Below, in pieces: positions 13,402 to 24,689 of a stretch of 64,000 nt of DNA. The position numbers and the translations under genes are program-made. The DNA comes from Trema orientale. Taxonomy: Eukaryota > Streptophyta > Magnoliopsida > Rosales > Cannabaceae. The notes beneath the pieces were generated by a model. The model had not been told where the DNA came from. It ran no database searches and saw only the letters and a program-made list of their open reading frames with translations. Position 1 is the stretch's first letter. Each line of letters begins with the position of its first letter. The stretch spans positions 7,631-71,630 of the forward strand of contig JXTC01000265.1 in assembly GCA_002914845.1 (NCBI GenBank). The letters are read 5' to 3'.

Positions 13402-13732
13402 ATTGGAAAAAGTTTATAAATACCCATTTTCTTCTAAGCATATTTTTATAAATACCTATTTTTTATTTTTCTTTCATAAAATACCAATTTTTTTTTTTTG
13501 GGAAAAATGTATACCATAGTATGAACATACATTTTGTATATATTTTGTGTATATAAATAATACAGTATATATTTCAAAATGTATACCTGAAATACAAATT
13601 TACATTGTAAATGTAAACTGTGATACCTATTTACACTGTAAATATAAACTACATACATTTTATACATGAAATAGATACCATAAAATAGATAAAAGAAAGT
13701 AAAAAATGGATATGTTTGAAATATAAGTTTAA
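13402..13732. mobile_element. Foldback element, family B, copy 1
   Basis: The left end reads attggaaaaagtttataaatacccatt and continues into ataaaataccaatttttt. The right end, near 13665-13725, carries the inverse of this phrase (taccataaaatagataaaag...aaaaaatgg). The core repeats tgtaaatgtaaactg and tacattttatacat motifs. No coding capacity is present. The same terminal phrase and core motif occur at 48.85-49.28 kb. Confidence 0.55.
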
Positions 13733-13938
13733 GGATAATCTTTGAGGCACCAATTTTTTTACTAAATTTTTAATACCAACATATGTAGCATGTGATTTGT
13801 TACCACTCAATTAGTGATAATGTTTAATCTATTCATGGTAAATTTTAACACACTAATTAGATGGTGACAACTTAAATGCTATATGTGTTAGTACAAAAAA
13901 TTTGGTACAAAAGTTAGAATATGTAGTGTATTTAAAAA
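13733..13938. mobile_element. MITE of the 'GGATAAT' family, copy 1
   Basis: The left arm (accaattttttta, ataccaacatatgtagcatg, ttgttaccactcaattagtg) is inverted in the right arm (cactaattagatggtgacaa, gctatatgtgttagtac, aatttggtac). This gives terminal inverted repeats of about 75 bp around a short core. The same arms occur at 23261-23466 and, more diverged, at about 47360-47570. It is non-coding and of undetermined superfamily. Confidence 0.65.
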
Positions 13939-14019
13939 GGGATATTTAAGGGATATTTGCCGAAAATTTCCCTAACTTTATTTTGAATGTCAACGCAGCC
14001 CTGACGCCGCCTTGAAATC

Positions 14020-14063
14020 CGACCGTTGCAAAATTTTGTCTCTCTTATCCCCAAACGGTCACC
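14020..14063 (+). promoter_or_regulatory. Pair of MSA-like (mitosis-specific activator) motifs
   Basis: Two AACGG-containing motifs stand about 30 bp apart in opposite orientation: ccgaccgttgca at 14020-14030 and ccaaacggtcac at 14051-14062. MSA elements with an AACGG core are bound by MYB3R factors in plants and give G2/M expression. They lie about 250-300 bp upstream of the ATG at 14315. The motif match is seen; the regulation is inferred. Confidence 0.5.
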
Positions 14064-14314
14064 TCTCAAAACTCGTACCTCTTCTTCTCTCAAACTCAAA
14101 CGTTATATCCCCTCCTTAAACTTGTTCTTTCTCATTCTCTATCTCTCTAAATAGACACTCAATCCCTTTGTTCTTTCTTTATACAAGTCTAGTATTATCA
14201 AGTAATTCCCTTTTCTTCTTATGAAGATTACTTTGTTTTTCCCATTAAGCTCTTCAACTTGACGATTTTCATTCTCTATTTTATCTTTCAGGTAAAGCAT
14301 ACACAGATTCATCA

Positions 14315-14932
14315 ATGGAGAACAGGGTCGAAACGCAGACGACGCCTATTGAAAGCCCAGTTCTATCCGAGGAAACAGTTTCCGAGCAAAATACACCAAC
14401 CCCAGTTCGCCAAACGGATCAGACTAGCCAGAAATCTCCTAGTTCTGGCATTGATCTGCGCAAGCCCACCACTCCGGATCGTCTCAAGGTCCCCAAGGCA
14501 TTTAAGTACCCCGAAAGGTATGTGTTATGTGTGAAATTGTTTATATTCTTTCATACATAGTTAGTTACACAAAACCCATGTTGTGTATTAAGCTCTATTT
14601 CACCAAAAATTGAACTTTTTTTTCTTTGAATCTGTGGGTTTTACTTAATTTTGGATTTTGGTAGGTATAGAAGCCCAACTGACTCAATGATGTCCCCTGT
14701 AACGAAAGGCCTTCTCGCTAGAAGCAGAAAGGGTGGGGCGCTTTTGCCACCTAGTAGAAATCAACTCAAGGTTTAGTTTAAACCTCTTTTTTTGTTTTTC
14801 CCTACTAAAGCATTTATTTAATTAATTATTATTATTTTTTAATTTATTAGATTTCATAGCTTACTTCATTACCTCACACTTGTACAGATTCAAGATTTTC
14901 GTCTCCAGGATGTGGGTCTTATCAAGAACTGA
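14315..14932 (+). CDS. Short SP/TP-rich plant protein of unknown function (117 aa, 3 coding exons)
   Basis: The coding exons are 14315-14517, 14665-14770 and 14888-14932, joined by GT-AG introns in consistent phase, giving 117 residues. The middle exon has a second usable acceptor six bases downstream (14670), which would drop two residues. The protein has no membrane segment and is very rich in SP and TP pairs: TTP, ESP, NTP, KSP, TTP, then the block SPTDSMMSPVTKGLLARSRK. That pattern suggests phosphorylation by proline-directed kinases such as CDKs. With the paired MSA-like motifs upstream, a cell-cycle-linked role is a reasonable inference. I recall similar short plant proteins labelled 'hydroxyproline-rich glycoprotein family' among G2/M genes, but I cannot confirm this. 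A 5'-UTR intron ending at 14291 (tttcag) is likely. The exon structure is well supported; the function is unknown. Confidence 0.75.
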
Positions 14933-15348
14933 AGAGCTTTAATTTGGCCATTACCTTAGAGCAATTATGTCTCTCTGTCTGTTTTGAGTGGAGATTGGGT
15001 GTTAATTATGTAATTTTTGGCAGGCTTCTTCATGTAATTTGATTATTTTCTCTATTGATTAATAAGATTGCTCGGCATGTCCCAATGCTTTGTTCAAGAA
15101 ATTGGTTGTGCTTAGAGCTGTCTTCTTTAAAAAACTATATATGAAAAACAGAATCAAGTAATTTATACAAATTCTATACCGTGAAAGACTAATCAATCAA
15201 CACGCGCATTCATAAAGAAATTAATAAAGAGCATCTTTACAATAATGGTGGGAATAAGCCCAGGTGGTTCCTACCATGCTCTAATATTAGGCCAAGTAAT
15301 TAAATCATGTGACAGTTAATTATATGGGGCTAGTTGGCTATGGCCTCT

Positions 15349-15887
15349 TCACTCCAAACGAACTTCATACCATTGGACTGAACCAACATCTCCTTGGATT
15401 TCAAGTTCGCAAGCAGACCTAACCAGGTAAGAAACAGCATCGTCAATGCTCTCAAACCTAGCGAGGTCAGGAGGAAGAGACTTGCCTGGCCATTTTTCCA
15501 GCCAACCCTTTAACTTGGTCCTTAGTTCTTCCTCCGACACAAACTTCTCTTCTTCCCCTGGCTCCAGCAGTACATAAGTCTCTGTACTTTCATACACCCT
15601 TCTCCTCCTTACTGCATAAACCTGTAAATAAGGTACTAAGAGCCTCAAGATGACCACTCAACTAGAGTATTTCCAACTCAAGTTTGTGGTGTGTACGATT
15701 AAAGAAAGAGAAAGTTGTGGTTGTAGTGGTAGAAACCAACTTTAAAGAAAAAACAAAATAGTAACAATGCGTTTTACCTTTACTGAAGTTCTGCATTGAG
15801 TTGCCATTTTAGGCAGTTTGGGATTGATAGAAATAGAGCTCAAGTGAACTGGTTGTGTTTGGTTATGGTATTCTTTTGCTTCTTTAC
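15349..15887 (-). CDS. CRR7: Chlororespiratory reduction 7 (CRR7), chloroplast NDH factor; first exon uncertain
   Basis: The last exon (15349-15621) encodes the whole CRR7 domain: [12 protein letters not shown], an EEEL...WLEKWPG stretch, LPPDLARF, and the closing CELE...[12 protein letters not shown]7 is a nucleus-encoded stromal protein needed for assembly of the chloroplast NDH complex, which drives cyclic electron flow. The preceding exon (15778-15887, acceptor ttttgcag, donor AAG|gtaaaa) encodes a Ser/Asn-rich tail that suits a transit peptide. It enters in phase 1, so a further upstream exon must supply the start. The only in-frame Met in this exon would leave almost no transit peptide. 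One candidate first exon is 16602-16674 (begins MEFFGSTVSS). It would give 151 residues in total, close to the roughly 150-160 I expect for the family, but its donor (CA|gtttgc) is weak. Miniature-transposon-like sequence at 15.97-16.30 kb lies in the intervening region. Confidence 0.85.
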
Positions 15888-15967
15888 CTGCAAAACAAGT
15901 TGTTTCGCTACAGATTTGGAAACTCAACAAGATTAAGTTTGTCTTTCGATCATTTTCGACAATTTGG

Positions 15968-16301
15968 AGAGCATCACCAGTCGGACTGCTATATCTTATT
16001 CCAATTGTGAGTTTTAGTATTTCGCCAAAAATTGTGTCTCCAATGGCATTTTATATTTAAAATACAAAGAATAGAACGTGTTAAAATTTATATAAGTGGA
16101 TGGTAGTTGAATCATATAATAACAATTAATAAGAGGAAGAAAATGCTTTTAATAAATAAAACTAATACTTAAATACTAATAGCATTTGTTTTGGCATATG
16201 ATAGCATTGGAGCAGATGTATTAAATAATAATAATAATAATAATATTCAATTTAACATATCATATTTCTTTTAGCATGAATGCATTGGAGATGTTCTAAG
16301 A
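15968..16301. mobile_element. Possible PIF/Harbinger-type MITE in the 5' part of CRR7
   Basis: The left edge reads gagcatcaccag. The right edge reads gcattggagatgttc, whose complement gaacatctccaatgc resembles it and the common plant end GAGCATCTCCAA. The inside is AT-rich with an (AAT)n run at about 16226-16243. A second gtctccaatggcatt phrase lies at about 16037. The ends match only loosely and no target duplication is clear, so this is tentative. Confidence 0.35.
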
Positions 16302-16653
16302 TATCAACATTCCAGAATTAATATAGCAAGCCCAGATGCTTTCCACATGCTGAGAAGTAGCAACACTACTATAGCAACCTATACCAGTTGCATGTAATGT
16401 AACACAGAATTTGTTTGTTTGTATCTTAAGCAGTTTATGTTTACTCAAATGATTATTGGCTCAAAATCTCTGATTTCTCTGTTTTGTGCTCATTTTCAGG
16501 GATTCAGAACAAATATTAGAGAAATTCAATAACAAAATAAGTGTCATTTATCTTGTTTAGGTGAGGGAACATAATAAAAAACATTCAAATCTTATGCAAA
16601 CTGAGATTAAATTCCTTATGTGCATATTGATATATGAAAGGAGTAGAGCTTAC

Positions 16654-16776
16654 AGTTGAACCAAAGAACTCCATTGTTGAATAACTGTCTCTCCAAAAGC
16701 TTCTCCATAAGTAGCGGTTTTTGCCAGCTATTTTGGGTGCCAAAGTGGGTGTAATATAGTTCGCTGCAAAATATCC
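16654..16776 (-). other. Orphan exon-like open segment (41 codons)
   Basis: On the minus strand a 123-base open segment is bounded by a good acceptor (tgcccacag) and a good donor (ACT|gtaagc). It starts and ends in phase 0. It encodes 41 residues with several aromatics (GYFAANY..., RYLWRSFWRD). I do not recognise the family. It lies upstream of CRR7 on the same strand, but its phase does not fit the next CRR7 exon. It could be an alternative or untranslated exon, part of a decayed gene, or chance. Confidence 0.3.
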
Positions 16777-17461
16777 CTGTGGGCATATATATACCAAGAG
16801 ATACAGATAAACCGATAAACTTAACATCTATCATATGAACCTTTCATACCCTCGCTGTTCAATGAATTTTCAAGTATGCCCTCAATTTAATAATTAAAAC
16901 CTCCGAGCCCTATAATAAAGGCTGTAAAGTTAGGATACACAAAATATGTACATAATGTGGCATAGATTTTAACTAATGCCCCACTACATATATGAGTGAC
17001 TAAAAATATGCTAATAATATGTGCCCCTCACACTAGTGTATTTCATTTCCTTTTTAAAACGAGTCCTTACACATACTCACACACACACAACACAAAAACA
17101 AAACAAAAAAGAGAAAAAAAATAAAATGGGAGAAAATTTCTTTTTCTCCAATTTTTCTGGACTTTCAAATTTTAAATTGTCGTTTTTCTGAAGGATGACT
17201 AAGTAGATATTTCTAAGTTTATAGCTAAACTAGACGAACCGCCGTGAATTTTTTAAACTTCAAAAATTTTGGTTAGATTCTTAAGATAACATAAGCATCC
17301 GAGTGAGTTTCTGAAAATAGGACAAAAGTTGTATTGGTCCTATTGGATTCTAGTTTTAGTTTGCATAAAAATGTCACCTGATGTCACCTATTGAAATTCT
17401 GAATCAGAGAAGACAATTAGCATTTTGTACATTAACTGAAATGTAAAAGAGATATTTTGTT

Positions 17462-17568
17462 TAAAAAATATTTATTATGAAATTTATATATAAACGGGCC
17501 GAACTAATATTCGAACCATTCCCCTCACCAAAAATCCTAGATCCTAGACCAATCTAGAGAGATATTTT
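17462..17568 (-). mobile_element. Possible tRNA-derived SINE
   Basis: On the minus strand, a phrase resembling a Pol III A box (attggtctagg) is followed after about 30 bases by an excellent B box (ggttcgaat). The sequence then runs into an AT-rich tail. This arrangement is typical of plant SINEs. No target duplication was recognised and the end is not sharp. Confidence 0.45.
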
Positions 17569-18220
17569 ATTATTTTTCGGTCTAAGCCATGCATATCGTG
17601 TAATTTAAAATCAGGAGTATTTATAATTATATGTCCCTTTTTAAATGATAAAGTACTATGAATTACAATCTATATGTCGTTTTGATCTCAACAACATCAA
17701 AACTCTAAATTACGTACTGTCGTTTTCCGGATCAAACAAAGATAATTTTGGAAAATTTAAACGACCGTATAAAGATATGTTGTAACTTGTAATCATCATG
17801 AAGGTTTTTTTTTTTTTTGTTTTTCCAACATAGATAAACTTTTTTTTTTCCTACTTTGATTTCAACTTTTTAAGTAACGTTAATATCTTAAAATCATGCC
17901 ACGTTCCAAAACGTGAAGAGTCAAACAGGTGGCCCAACTACATATTCTAGAAAGTTATATATCCTCTCCCGCGTGAAAAACAAACATCACGGAAAGTTAG
18001 AAATGGCGCCAACGGACTCTAACAGTGTTTGGTTACTTCGTTACTAAATGCTAAAACCCCGACATTCCCTCTATGCCTTCCATTCTCAAATATCTGTTTC
18101 TTAATCTGAATTCTTTTACATCCAACTCCAATTGGTTTTTCTTTTCTCTCTTATCTCATAACCCCCATTACCTAATTCTATTAATTAATTTCCTAAACTA
18201 ACTACCTTATTGTTGTAACA

Positions 18221-18221
18221 N

Positions 18222-18292
<71 letters not shown>
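18221..18292. repeat. (TA)n microsatellite with an ambiguous base
   Basis: About 35 uninterrupted TA units follow a single N at 18221. It sits in the promoter or 5' UTR of the downstream serine-rich gene. The N suggests its length was not resolved in assembly, so true length may differ. Confidence 0.95.
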
Positions 18293-18296
<4 letters not shown>

Positions 18297-18529
18297 ACTT
18301 TATTAATTCGGTGAAAGTATTCAAAATCTACAAGACCTAGCTTCTTCTGGGTTTTATCATTTCAATTCTAAAGGTTGAACATTATTTCATTGAATTGTAG
18401 CTGAGATTTGATATTCGAAACTTATTCCCTCTTAACATTTCTCAAGTAAGTTTCGTCTCATTTCTCTTATTCTTAACCAGTTCCATTGCGGATAGAGTTA
18501 CCAAAAAAAATACTCATTTGATCAAAATA

Positions 18530-20079
18530 ATGGATGATCTAGCTAATGAACATGGAAGAGAGAGTAGTAAAAGTCTTAAGGTGCCTTTTGATTTTGATGT
18601 CCCCAAGATCATCAGTACTCAAGACGAATTTAACTCGTCTGGCCATAATTCAAGCTCGTCTTCGGCATCGGATTCGCCACCTGGGTCGGTAGTCACCGAA
18701 AAAGACGTTGAATTCTCTCTCCAACCTAAACAAGTTGGCCCTTATTGTGACGGCTCCCATTTTTCACCGGACCTTAGTCCTCAGCTTCCCATGTGGAGCC
18801 CTCATAAATTGTCACCAATGCAATCCCCTCTTGTTCAGGCCCCGGCAAGACCCTCTGGCTACGACCCGAATCGGATTCCGGCCTCGATTTTCTCGAGCAA
18901 ACCTTCAACACCACTGGAATGGAGTACGGCTTCAAATGAGTCCTTATTTAGTCTTCACGTGGGGAACACCAGCTTCTCCAGAGACCAATTCCTTACGTTG
19001 TATAGGTCCGGAGAGTTGACCAAGTTTGATGAACTCGTGACCAATGTTCCACCACCCTTTCCTGCTGGAGCTAATGAATCATCATCCCGGTACTCTTGTG
19101 AAATCAAGACCGTCAATTTCGAGAGAGAATCATCCGAAAGCGCGAGCACTAACAACTCCAAAGAGAGCAGTGGTCTTGAATTTCAGGGTAGAGAGAAGAA
19201 CACAAATATGAAGCCCGCTACTTTTGATGATCAGATCCGAAGAAAGGGACGAAACAACTCAAACGGTCACCTCTCTTACCGTTCTGATGAGAGCTACAAC
19301 AGCACCCGCTCTTTCCAATTCCCTGCGTAAGTACATAACGCAACTTTTGATTTTGAATGAGTTAGTGCTAGAGACAGACGTGATTGTCCATTCTCAACCA
19401 TTAACGAATGTGAGCCGCGTAACACATAATCGTGAGATTCATACCAATTAATGATTGATTGAAATTATACAAATCACAAACGTATTAATTTGGACATAAC
19501 AAGCCTCTTCCACATAGATAGAAAATCCGTGCTCATCATATAAGTTAAAATTTTAGAAAAAATGTGTCACGATATTTAACATTTTCGTTAATCTAATAAT
19601 ACTACTATGATTTAAGTCTAACTGTAGTAGTACTTGCACCAGGGCATGGATGTAGTCCCCTCAAGGAGACTAGTCCCGTTTATGTTTTAGCTAACACAAG
19701 TCATATTTGACGAATATAGTATTAGTTAAAACGTGACATGTGTTAGTTAAAACATAGACGAGACCGATCTGGTCGTCGAAGGGACTACATCTCTAGCCCT
19801 TGTACCAATATTTGGTATATATATATATATAGATTGTACTGAATTGACTCTGATTCGCTCTTTTTTTTTAGCTTGGTTGGTCATGATCATGGTGCAAAGT
19901 TTTCCACCCAGAAAGTGGACTCCAAAAGGCACTACTTATTGCCCCAGCCGCAGCCACTGCCGCTGATGCATATCCTGAAGCAGCACGAACGGTCTCAAGT
20001 CTTTGTAAGGACGAAACCAAAATCTGCTGTCTCTAGATGGTTGAGCTGCTTCTCTTTTTGTTATGGAAAATGTCATTGA
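18530..20079 (+). CDS. Serine-rich-protein-like gene (334 aa, 2 exons), function unknown
   Basis: Exon 1 (18530-19326) and exon 2 (19872-20079) join in phase across a GT-AG intron of 545 bp, giving 334 residues. The ATG at 18530 is the first Met in frame; the upstream TTG is not a plant start. The protein is Ser-rich and looks mostly disordered. It has conserved blocks at about residues 110-117 (GYDPNRIP) and 131-160 (WSTASNESLFSLH, SFSRDQF), and a Cys/Trp-rich C terminus (SRWLSCFSFCYGKCH) that could be lipid-modified. These blocks match the plant family annotated as 'serine-rich protein-like' (for example Arabidopsis At5g11090/At5g25280, from memory). No enzymatic motif is visible. The intron hosts a miniature transposon at about 19.63-19.81 kb. 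A long (TA)n run lies upstream. Family call is fairly sure; function is unknown. Confidence 0.85.
19632..19810. mobile_element. MITE in the intron of the serine-rich gene (family C, copy 1)
   Basis: The left arm (gcatggatgtagtcccctc, tatgttttagctaacacaag) is inverted in the right arm (acatgtgttagttaaaacat, gaagggactacatctctag). The terminal inverted repeats are about 75 bp around a tiny core. It lies wholly inside the intron 19327-19871, clear of both splice sites. A related copy is at about 63.05-63.22 kb. It is non-coding and of undetermined superfamily. Confidence 0.75.
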
Positions 20080-21594
20080 GAGATCTAATTAATATGTTAT
20101 TTTAATCTCTCAGCATGGTTCATAAGCTATCACAACAATGTGATTTCTCTCGCTCCCACTCTGTTCATAGACGAACGGTCACATGTTATGTAACATATGT
20201 AACCCTGTCTCAAAAGCGCAACATTTCTTAAGTGGTATTCAAAATCAGATGACTTTGTTGGGTAATGATCATAATTCCCAGTTGTAATATTTTGTATAAT
20301 ATAAATTGAAAAATGCAAAATTGGTTTCAATTAGTCAAGATATTGTCAAAAAATTACTTGAACCATGTGCTATACTTTGCAGTTGTCAGAACTGAGATGA
20401 GATGATAAATTAATATAAATTTATGATCGATCAAAACTAAGGATGATCTCAAATCAAATTATGCTAGATAACATTATTGTATATGTAAATTAGTTTTAGC
20501 TGGATTAAAGTGTTCAAAAAAAAAAAAATAGTGATGCAAAAATCGACACCACATGTCAACTTTATAGGTATGTAGTGCACGTCTTCGGATATTGACGTGA
20601 CGAATGAAACAGATTACAGATTTTGAGTGTAATATCCACAAAAGTCCTGCTCGGTCTTGAGTTTTGCCTGCCAAGTAATTTGGTATTTTTTCTTAAGATC
20701 AAGGTAGAAGGAAGGCTATACTGCTTTATACGTTTTTATGCAAAAGGCAAGAGGGGTAGCTATATTTGTCGGCAGGTATGAAATGAATGAAATAGCTATT
20801 ATATGCGTAATCTTAATCTCTGATGAGACAGGTTGGTAGCCAATCTATTGCTAATAATTAACTTGGAAATTTACCACATATGTCTTCTTTCTTTTCCTCA
20901 TCAAAGGAATTACTTTCCTAAACATTTTAGTTTGTAGAGTCACTATTGGATCCTTTAATCTAATGGATATCTGATGACTGATAGTTTGTTTATCATAACC
21001 CTTAAAACATATTATAGGGAATTATGGCAACGGCTACTAGCTACACTTGAAACATGTTTCAATCTAAATTTACAACTTTGTGGGATTTGTTGCCTAGGAC
21101 TAAAAGGGGTGGCTCTATTATCAGCTATATTTTTTATCTTCTCACTTATTTTCTAATTAATCAGTTATTCACAAAAATATCCACTTGTTAATTGACATAA
21201 ATAACCTCATATAGTATTAAGTAAACAATAAAAGAGTATCTCTTAACACACCCCTAACATACCAATTATATTACCCACCAAAATTATATCAGATCTTAAT
21301 ATTTGATTTTCATGATAAATTATGTATACCAAAAATTTTATTCTATCAATGATTTTGATTATAATGACAAACATAGCAATCCAAAAGACCGATTTTTTTC
21401 CCTTAACTTCATACATAGATGATTTTGTTAATCATATATGCCTTTTTTTTTAATAAGATAATTCATATAAATATAGTCCACTTCATCCATAGATGCTTTT
21501 GTTAATCATATATGCCTTTTTTTTAATAAGATAATTCATATAAATATAGTCGTACAATTTTTTTTAAAGAAAAAATCATATGTGATTTCTTGAT

Positions 21595-21644
<50 letters not shown>

Positions 21645-22258
21645 AATTTAAAAAAAAAGATAATTCATATACAAATTACACCTAAATAACAGAAAGTGTC
21701 TATTATATATTTTCTTTTCTTTTTTGACATTCCTTCTCTTTGTAGCAGTATTCTCTTTTGTTGATCAGTTTTCTCACAAAGAATTTAATCCTCCATGTAT
21801 AAATTTGATTTTCATTCTTAGACAGCTTGTAATTTTTTACTGTAAAATCTTTATTCCTTCGATGAATTGACTTCTACCTCTTTCTAAATGTACTAGAAAA
21901 GTAATACAACATAAATAAAGAATAAGACCAAAAAAAAAAAAAAGAAAAGAAAAACAATGGGGTTCTTCAACATAATGGATAATAAATTATTAGGATGGTG
22001 TAGAAATAAATTTTTTCAAAAAATATTTACTATTAGGTATTTTTGTATAAAAATTAAAAGGTGTGTAAAAATAAACTTTAAAATTTTATGGGGGTTTAGT
22101 TAGAAGGAGGTGGGAAGAGGAAAAAAATAGGTGGCAATAGAGCTACTCGACTAAAAATAAAATTATCTTTCATTTATTTGAAAAAGAAAAGGAAAAAATT
22201 ACAATGCTACGAACACATGCAGTACTTAGTACTACACATCACATACATGGTCCACATA
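20080..22258. other. Spacer, no supported gene
   Basis: After the stop of the serine-rich gene no coding region is supported. The part at 20970-21160 has a 60-codon open frame with no family resemblance, which I take as chance. A 73-bp duplication and a (TA)n run lie inside this stretch and are listed separately. The remainder is AT-rich. Confidence 0.6.
21419..21641. repeat. 73-bp tandem duplication followed by (TA)n
   Basis: The phrase ttgttaatcatatatgcc followed by aataagataattcatataaa occurs at about 21427 and again at about 21500. A further fragment, gataattcatata, lies near 21658. A run of about 20 TA units occupies 21599-21641. Confidence 0.8.
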
Positions 22259-23036
22259 GAGATGTCGACATGATCCGTGAAAGATTAGCCCACTCGTGTT
22301 TCGTATCATGTTTGGCATGGCCCAACAAATGATCATCTTGTTATGCTCTTGCTGGCCCAAGTTTTAAAACTCTAGGCTCGGGCACGGCCCACAAGCACAT
22401 GCACATCTCATATCGTGCTTGTGCTTATGTCAGACCTTTATCGTGCCAAGTATAGTGAGCCTAACATACTAGTATATTTTTGTGCCTAACTTTGGTCGAC
22501 CTATTAAATTATTGTGATCATCAATATCTTATAAATTTTTTAAAAATATTTAATTAAAAAATTATATTTTGATTTGAAACAATACAAAAATATGTAAATA
22601 TACCCATAATTATTTGGAAAGAAAATATTCAATTAAAAATTACTAATGCAAAATTGAATCTAAAAGAAAGAAGAAAAAATGTGAGTTTATTAATTAGTAA
22701 AAACCAAAAAGGCATACAAAATTTACAGATTTAAATAATATAACAAAGTAAAAATAAGTATTTTTTTAAATACTCAAAGTCTTACTTTTCATGTTTTTTG
22801 GACCGTGTCATGTTTGTGCATGCTCAAGCCGTGTTTATGCCCAAGGTCGTGTCGTGCTGTACCAGCCTATAATACCCAAAAACTAGAGTTAGGCATGACC
22901 CAACCCCTCATACCGTGCTTGACACGGCCTAAAGTAACACCTTACTGTGTTGTGCTCAGTACGGATTTTTTAGTATCGTGCTCTCATACCAAATGGGCAA
23001 CCCAACCCATTCGATATCATGTCCGTCCATATATAA
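22259..23036. mobile_element. Degraded hAT-like non-autonomous element
   Basis: Both ends are GC-richer than the AT-rich middle and are full of cgtgct, ggcacggcc and gcccaa phrases, the composition of plant hAT-type non-autonomous elements. The left end tagagatgtcgacatgat and the complement of the right end (atggacggacatgatatc) are loosely alike. No 8-bp target duplication was found. It looks like an older relative of the better-preserved elements at 56.8 and 59.6 kb. Confidence 0.4.
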
Positions 23037-23260
23037 ATTTAGAAGTAAACATTATTAATATGAATTTAGTATCACATATGGTTCTCCAAGGAAAAAAAAT
23101 GCAAATTTTTACAATCAGAAAGTTCAAAACAGGTAAGCTTCGACACTAGCTTAACTTAGAAATTCAAAAGAAAAAAGAGAGAGAGAGAGAACTTATACCT
23201 CCATTTGAACCAAATATATAATAAGGATAATTCTTCTCATATGGACCAAATATATAATAA

Positions 23261-23466
23261 GGATAATTCTATGAGTCTCAATTATTGTACTAAATTTTTT
23301 GTACTAACACATTTGACATATAATTTGTCACCATTTAATTGGTGTATTAAAACTTAATACAAATAAAATATTATTATAAATTAAGTGGTGACAAATTGCA
23401 TGCTACATATATTAGTATTAAAATTTTGATATAAAAGTTGAAACTCTAAGCATTATGTCATTATCC
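23261..23466. mobile_element. MITE of the 'GGATAAT' family, copy 2
   Basis: It begins ggataattctatgagtctca and ends in the complement of ggataatgacataatgc. Long inverted arms carry ttttgtactaacacatt and ttgtcaccatttaatt phrases shared with the copies at 13.73 and 47.36 kb. Just to the left, a 39-bp tandem duplication (accaaatatataataaggat) contains a second ggataattct, which may mark how the end was formed or copied. Confidence 0.7.
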
Positions 23467-23626
23467 ATATAACAAATACTCTCTTATCTTAATGAACGAG
23501 AGGATTCCTTTCATAAATTTACTTTAGATTATTTAGATAAAATAACATAATTGGCAGGTAAAAATGGAATTTTAAAATTGATGAGAAATGGTATATGTTT
23601 CTCTGTCATCAATAAATAAATAATAA

Positions 23627-24187
23627 GAGCAACTCCAACGCTGTGGCAAAATGAAGATTTTGCCAAAAATGGAGTAAAACTACAGCTCCAACCGATCAGC
23701 ATTCCTAGCTGCAAAATACTGGGATGCTACAGTGCCGTACCATTAATGGCGTGGCACTGTGGCGCGGCACTGGAGCAGTCGCTATTTTTTTTTTTTTTTT
23801 TTGTTATTGAACTCCCAAACATACCCTCCTTTTATATGTTTAATTCCACACATATCCTTAGGCAAATTTGTTATATTTAAAATGCATTAATTATTGTAAA
23901 TAATTTTATATTAATTATTTAAGTTAATTTAAATAAAAACTAATTATTGTAAATAATTATGCAAATTTAGTGAAGTAATTAATCAAAAAAAATATCGATA
24001 GAAAGTTAAGGGTTAAAAGGAGATTTAAGTAAAATTTAGAGAGAATATTCTTTTTTGTTGTAGAGAATATTCTTCTTAGTATATTATTTGGAGTAATGGG
24101 TTGGAGATGAAAAAAAAATATAGAGTAAAGTTACTGCATTTTAGAGTTTTGATTGCTGCAAAATAGAGTTGTTAGTTGGAGATGGCA
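23627..24187. mobile_element. PIF/Harbinger-type MITE with TAA target duplication
   Basis: The left end reads gagcaactccaac after TAA (23624-23626). The right end reads gttggagatggca before TAA (24188-24190), so the ends are imperfect inverted repeats flanked by a 3-bp duplication. GAGCAWCTCCAAC-like ends and 3-bp T(A/T)A duplications are typical of plant PIF/Harbinger MITEs. Length is 561 bp with no transposase frame. Confidence 0.6.
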
Positions 24188-24689
24188 TAAGGGAAAGAAA
24201 AAAAAAAAGAAAAGTGTTTAACTACGGTAAGTTAGACAACGTCATTCCTATGTCATCTTATTTAGAATTAAACCACACATTATATATAAACAAAATTATG
24301 TCATTATGAATCTTCAGCAGGATGTAGTCAATTGTAGTGTGGGTAGGCGACAAAAGAACTAAAGCGCCCTCGGCCCTTGTTTAACTATTGGTAATATATT
24401 ATAGTTGCTTTCTTATTTTCAATTTGCTAAATTATGATACTTTTGAGCAGAAATTAGAGTTGGTGTCGATTTTTTTTTTTTTTTTGAGATGTCCGATTAT
24501 TCATACTTGATTTTAAAAACTGTCCATTTTTTTAACACCATAAAATTGTCTACATATACCAATTTTATTTTAGGTATTTCAACAAATATATCCATATTTG
24601 ATGTACCCAACATAAAAAATGATAAATCTAGATATTCACTAAAAGATAAAATGCACATTTGCTTTAATGACTTTAAAAAATGCCCATGC

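Larger units (their letters stand above)
16850..18500. other. Spacer between CRR7 and the serine-rich gene
   Basis: No gene is supported. The stretch holds a possible SINE at 17462-17568 and a long (TA)n run at 18222-18291, about 240 bp before the next start codon. The rest is AT-rich and presumably contains the divergent promoters of the two neighbours. Confidence 0.6.
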
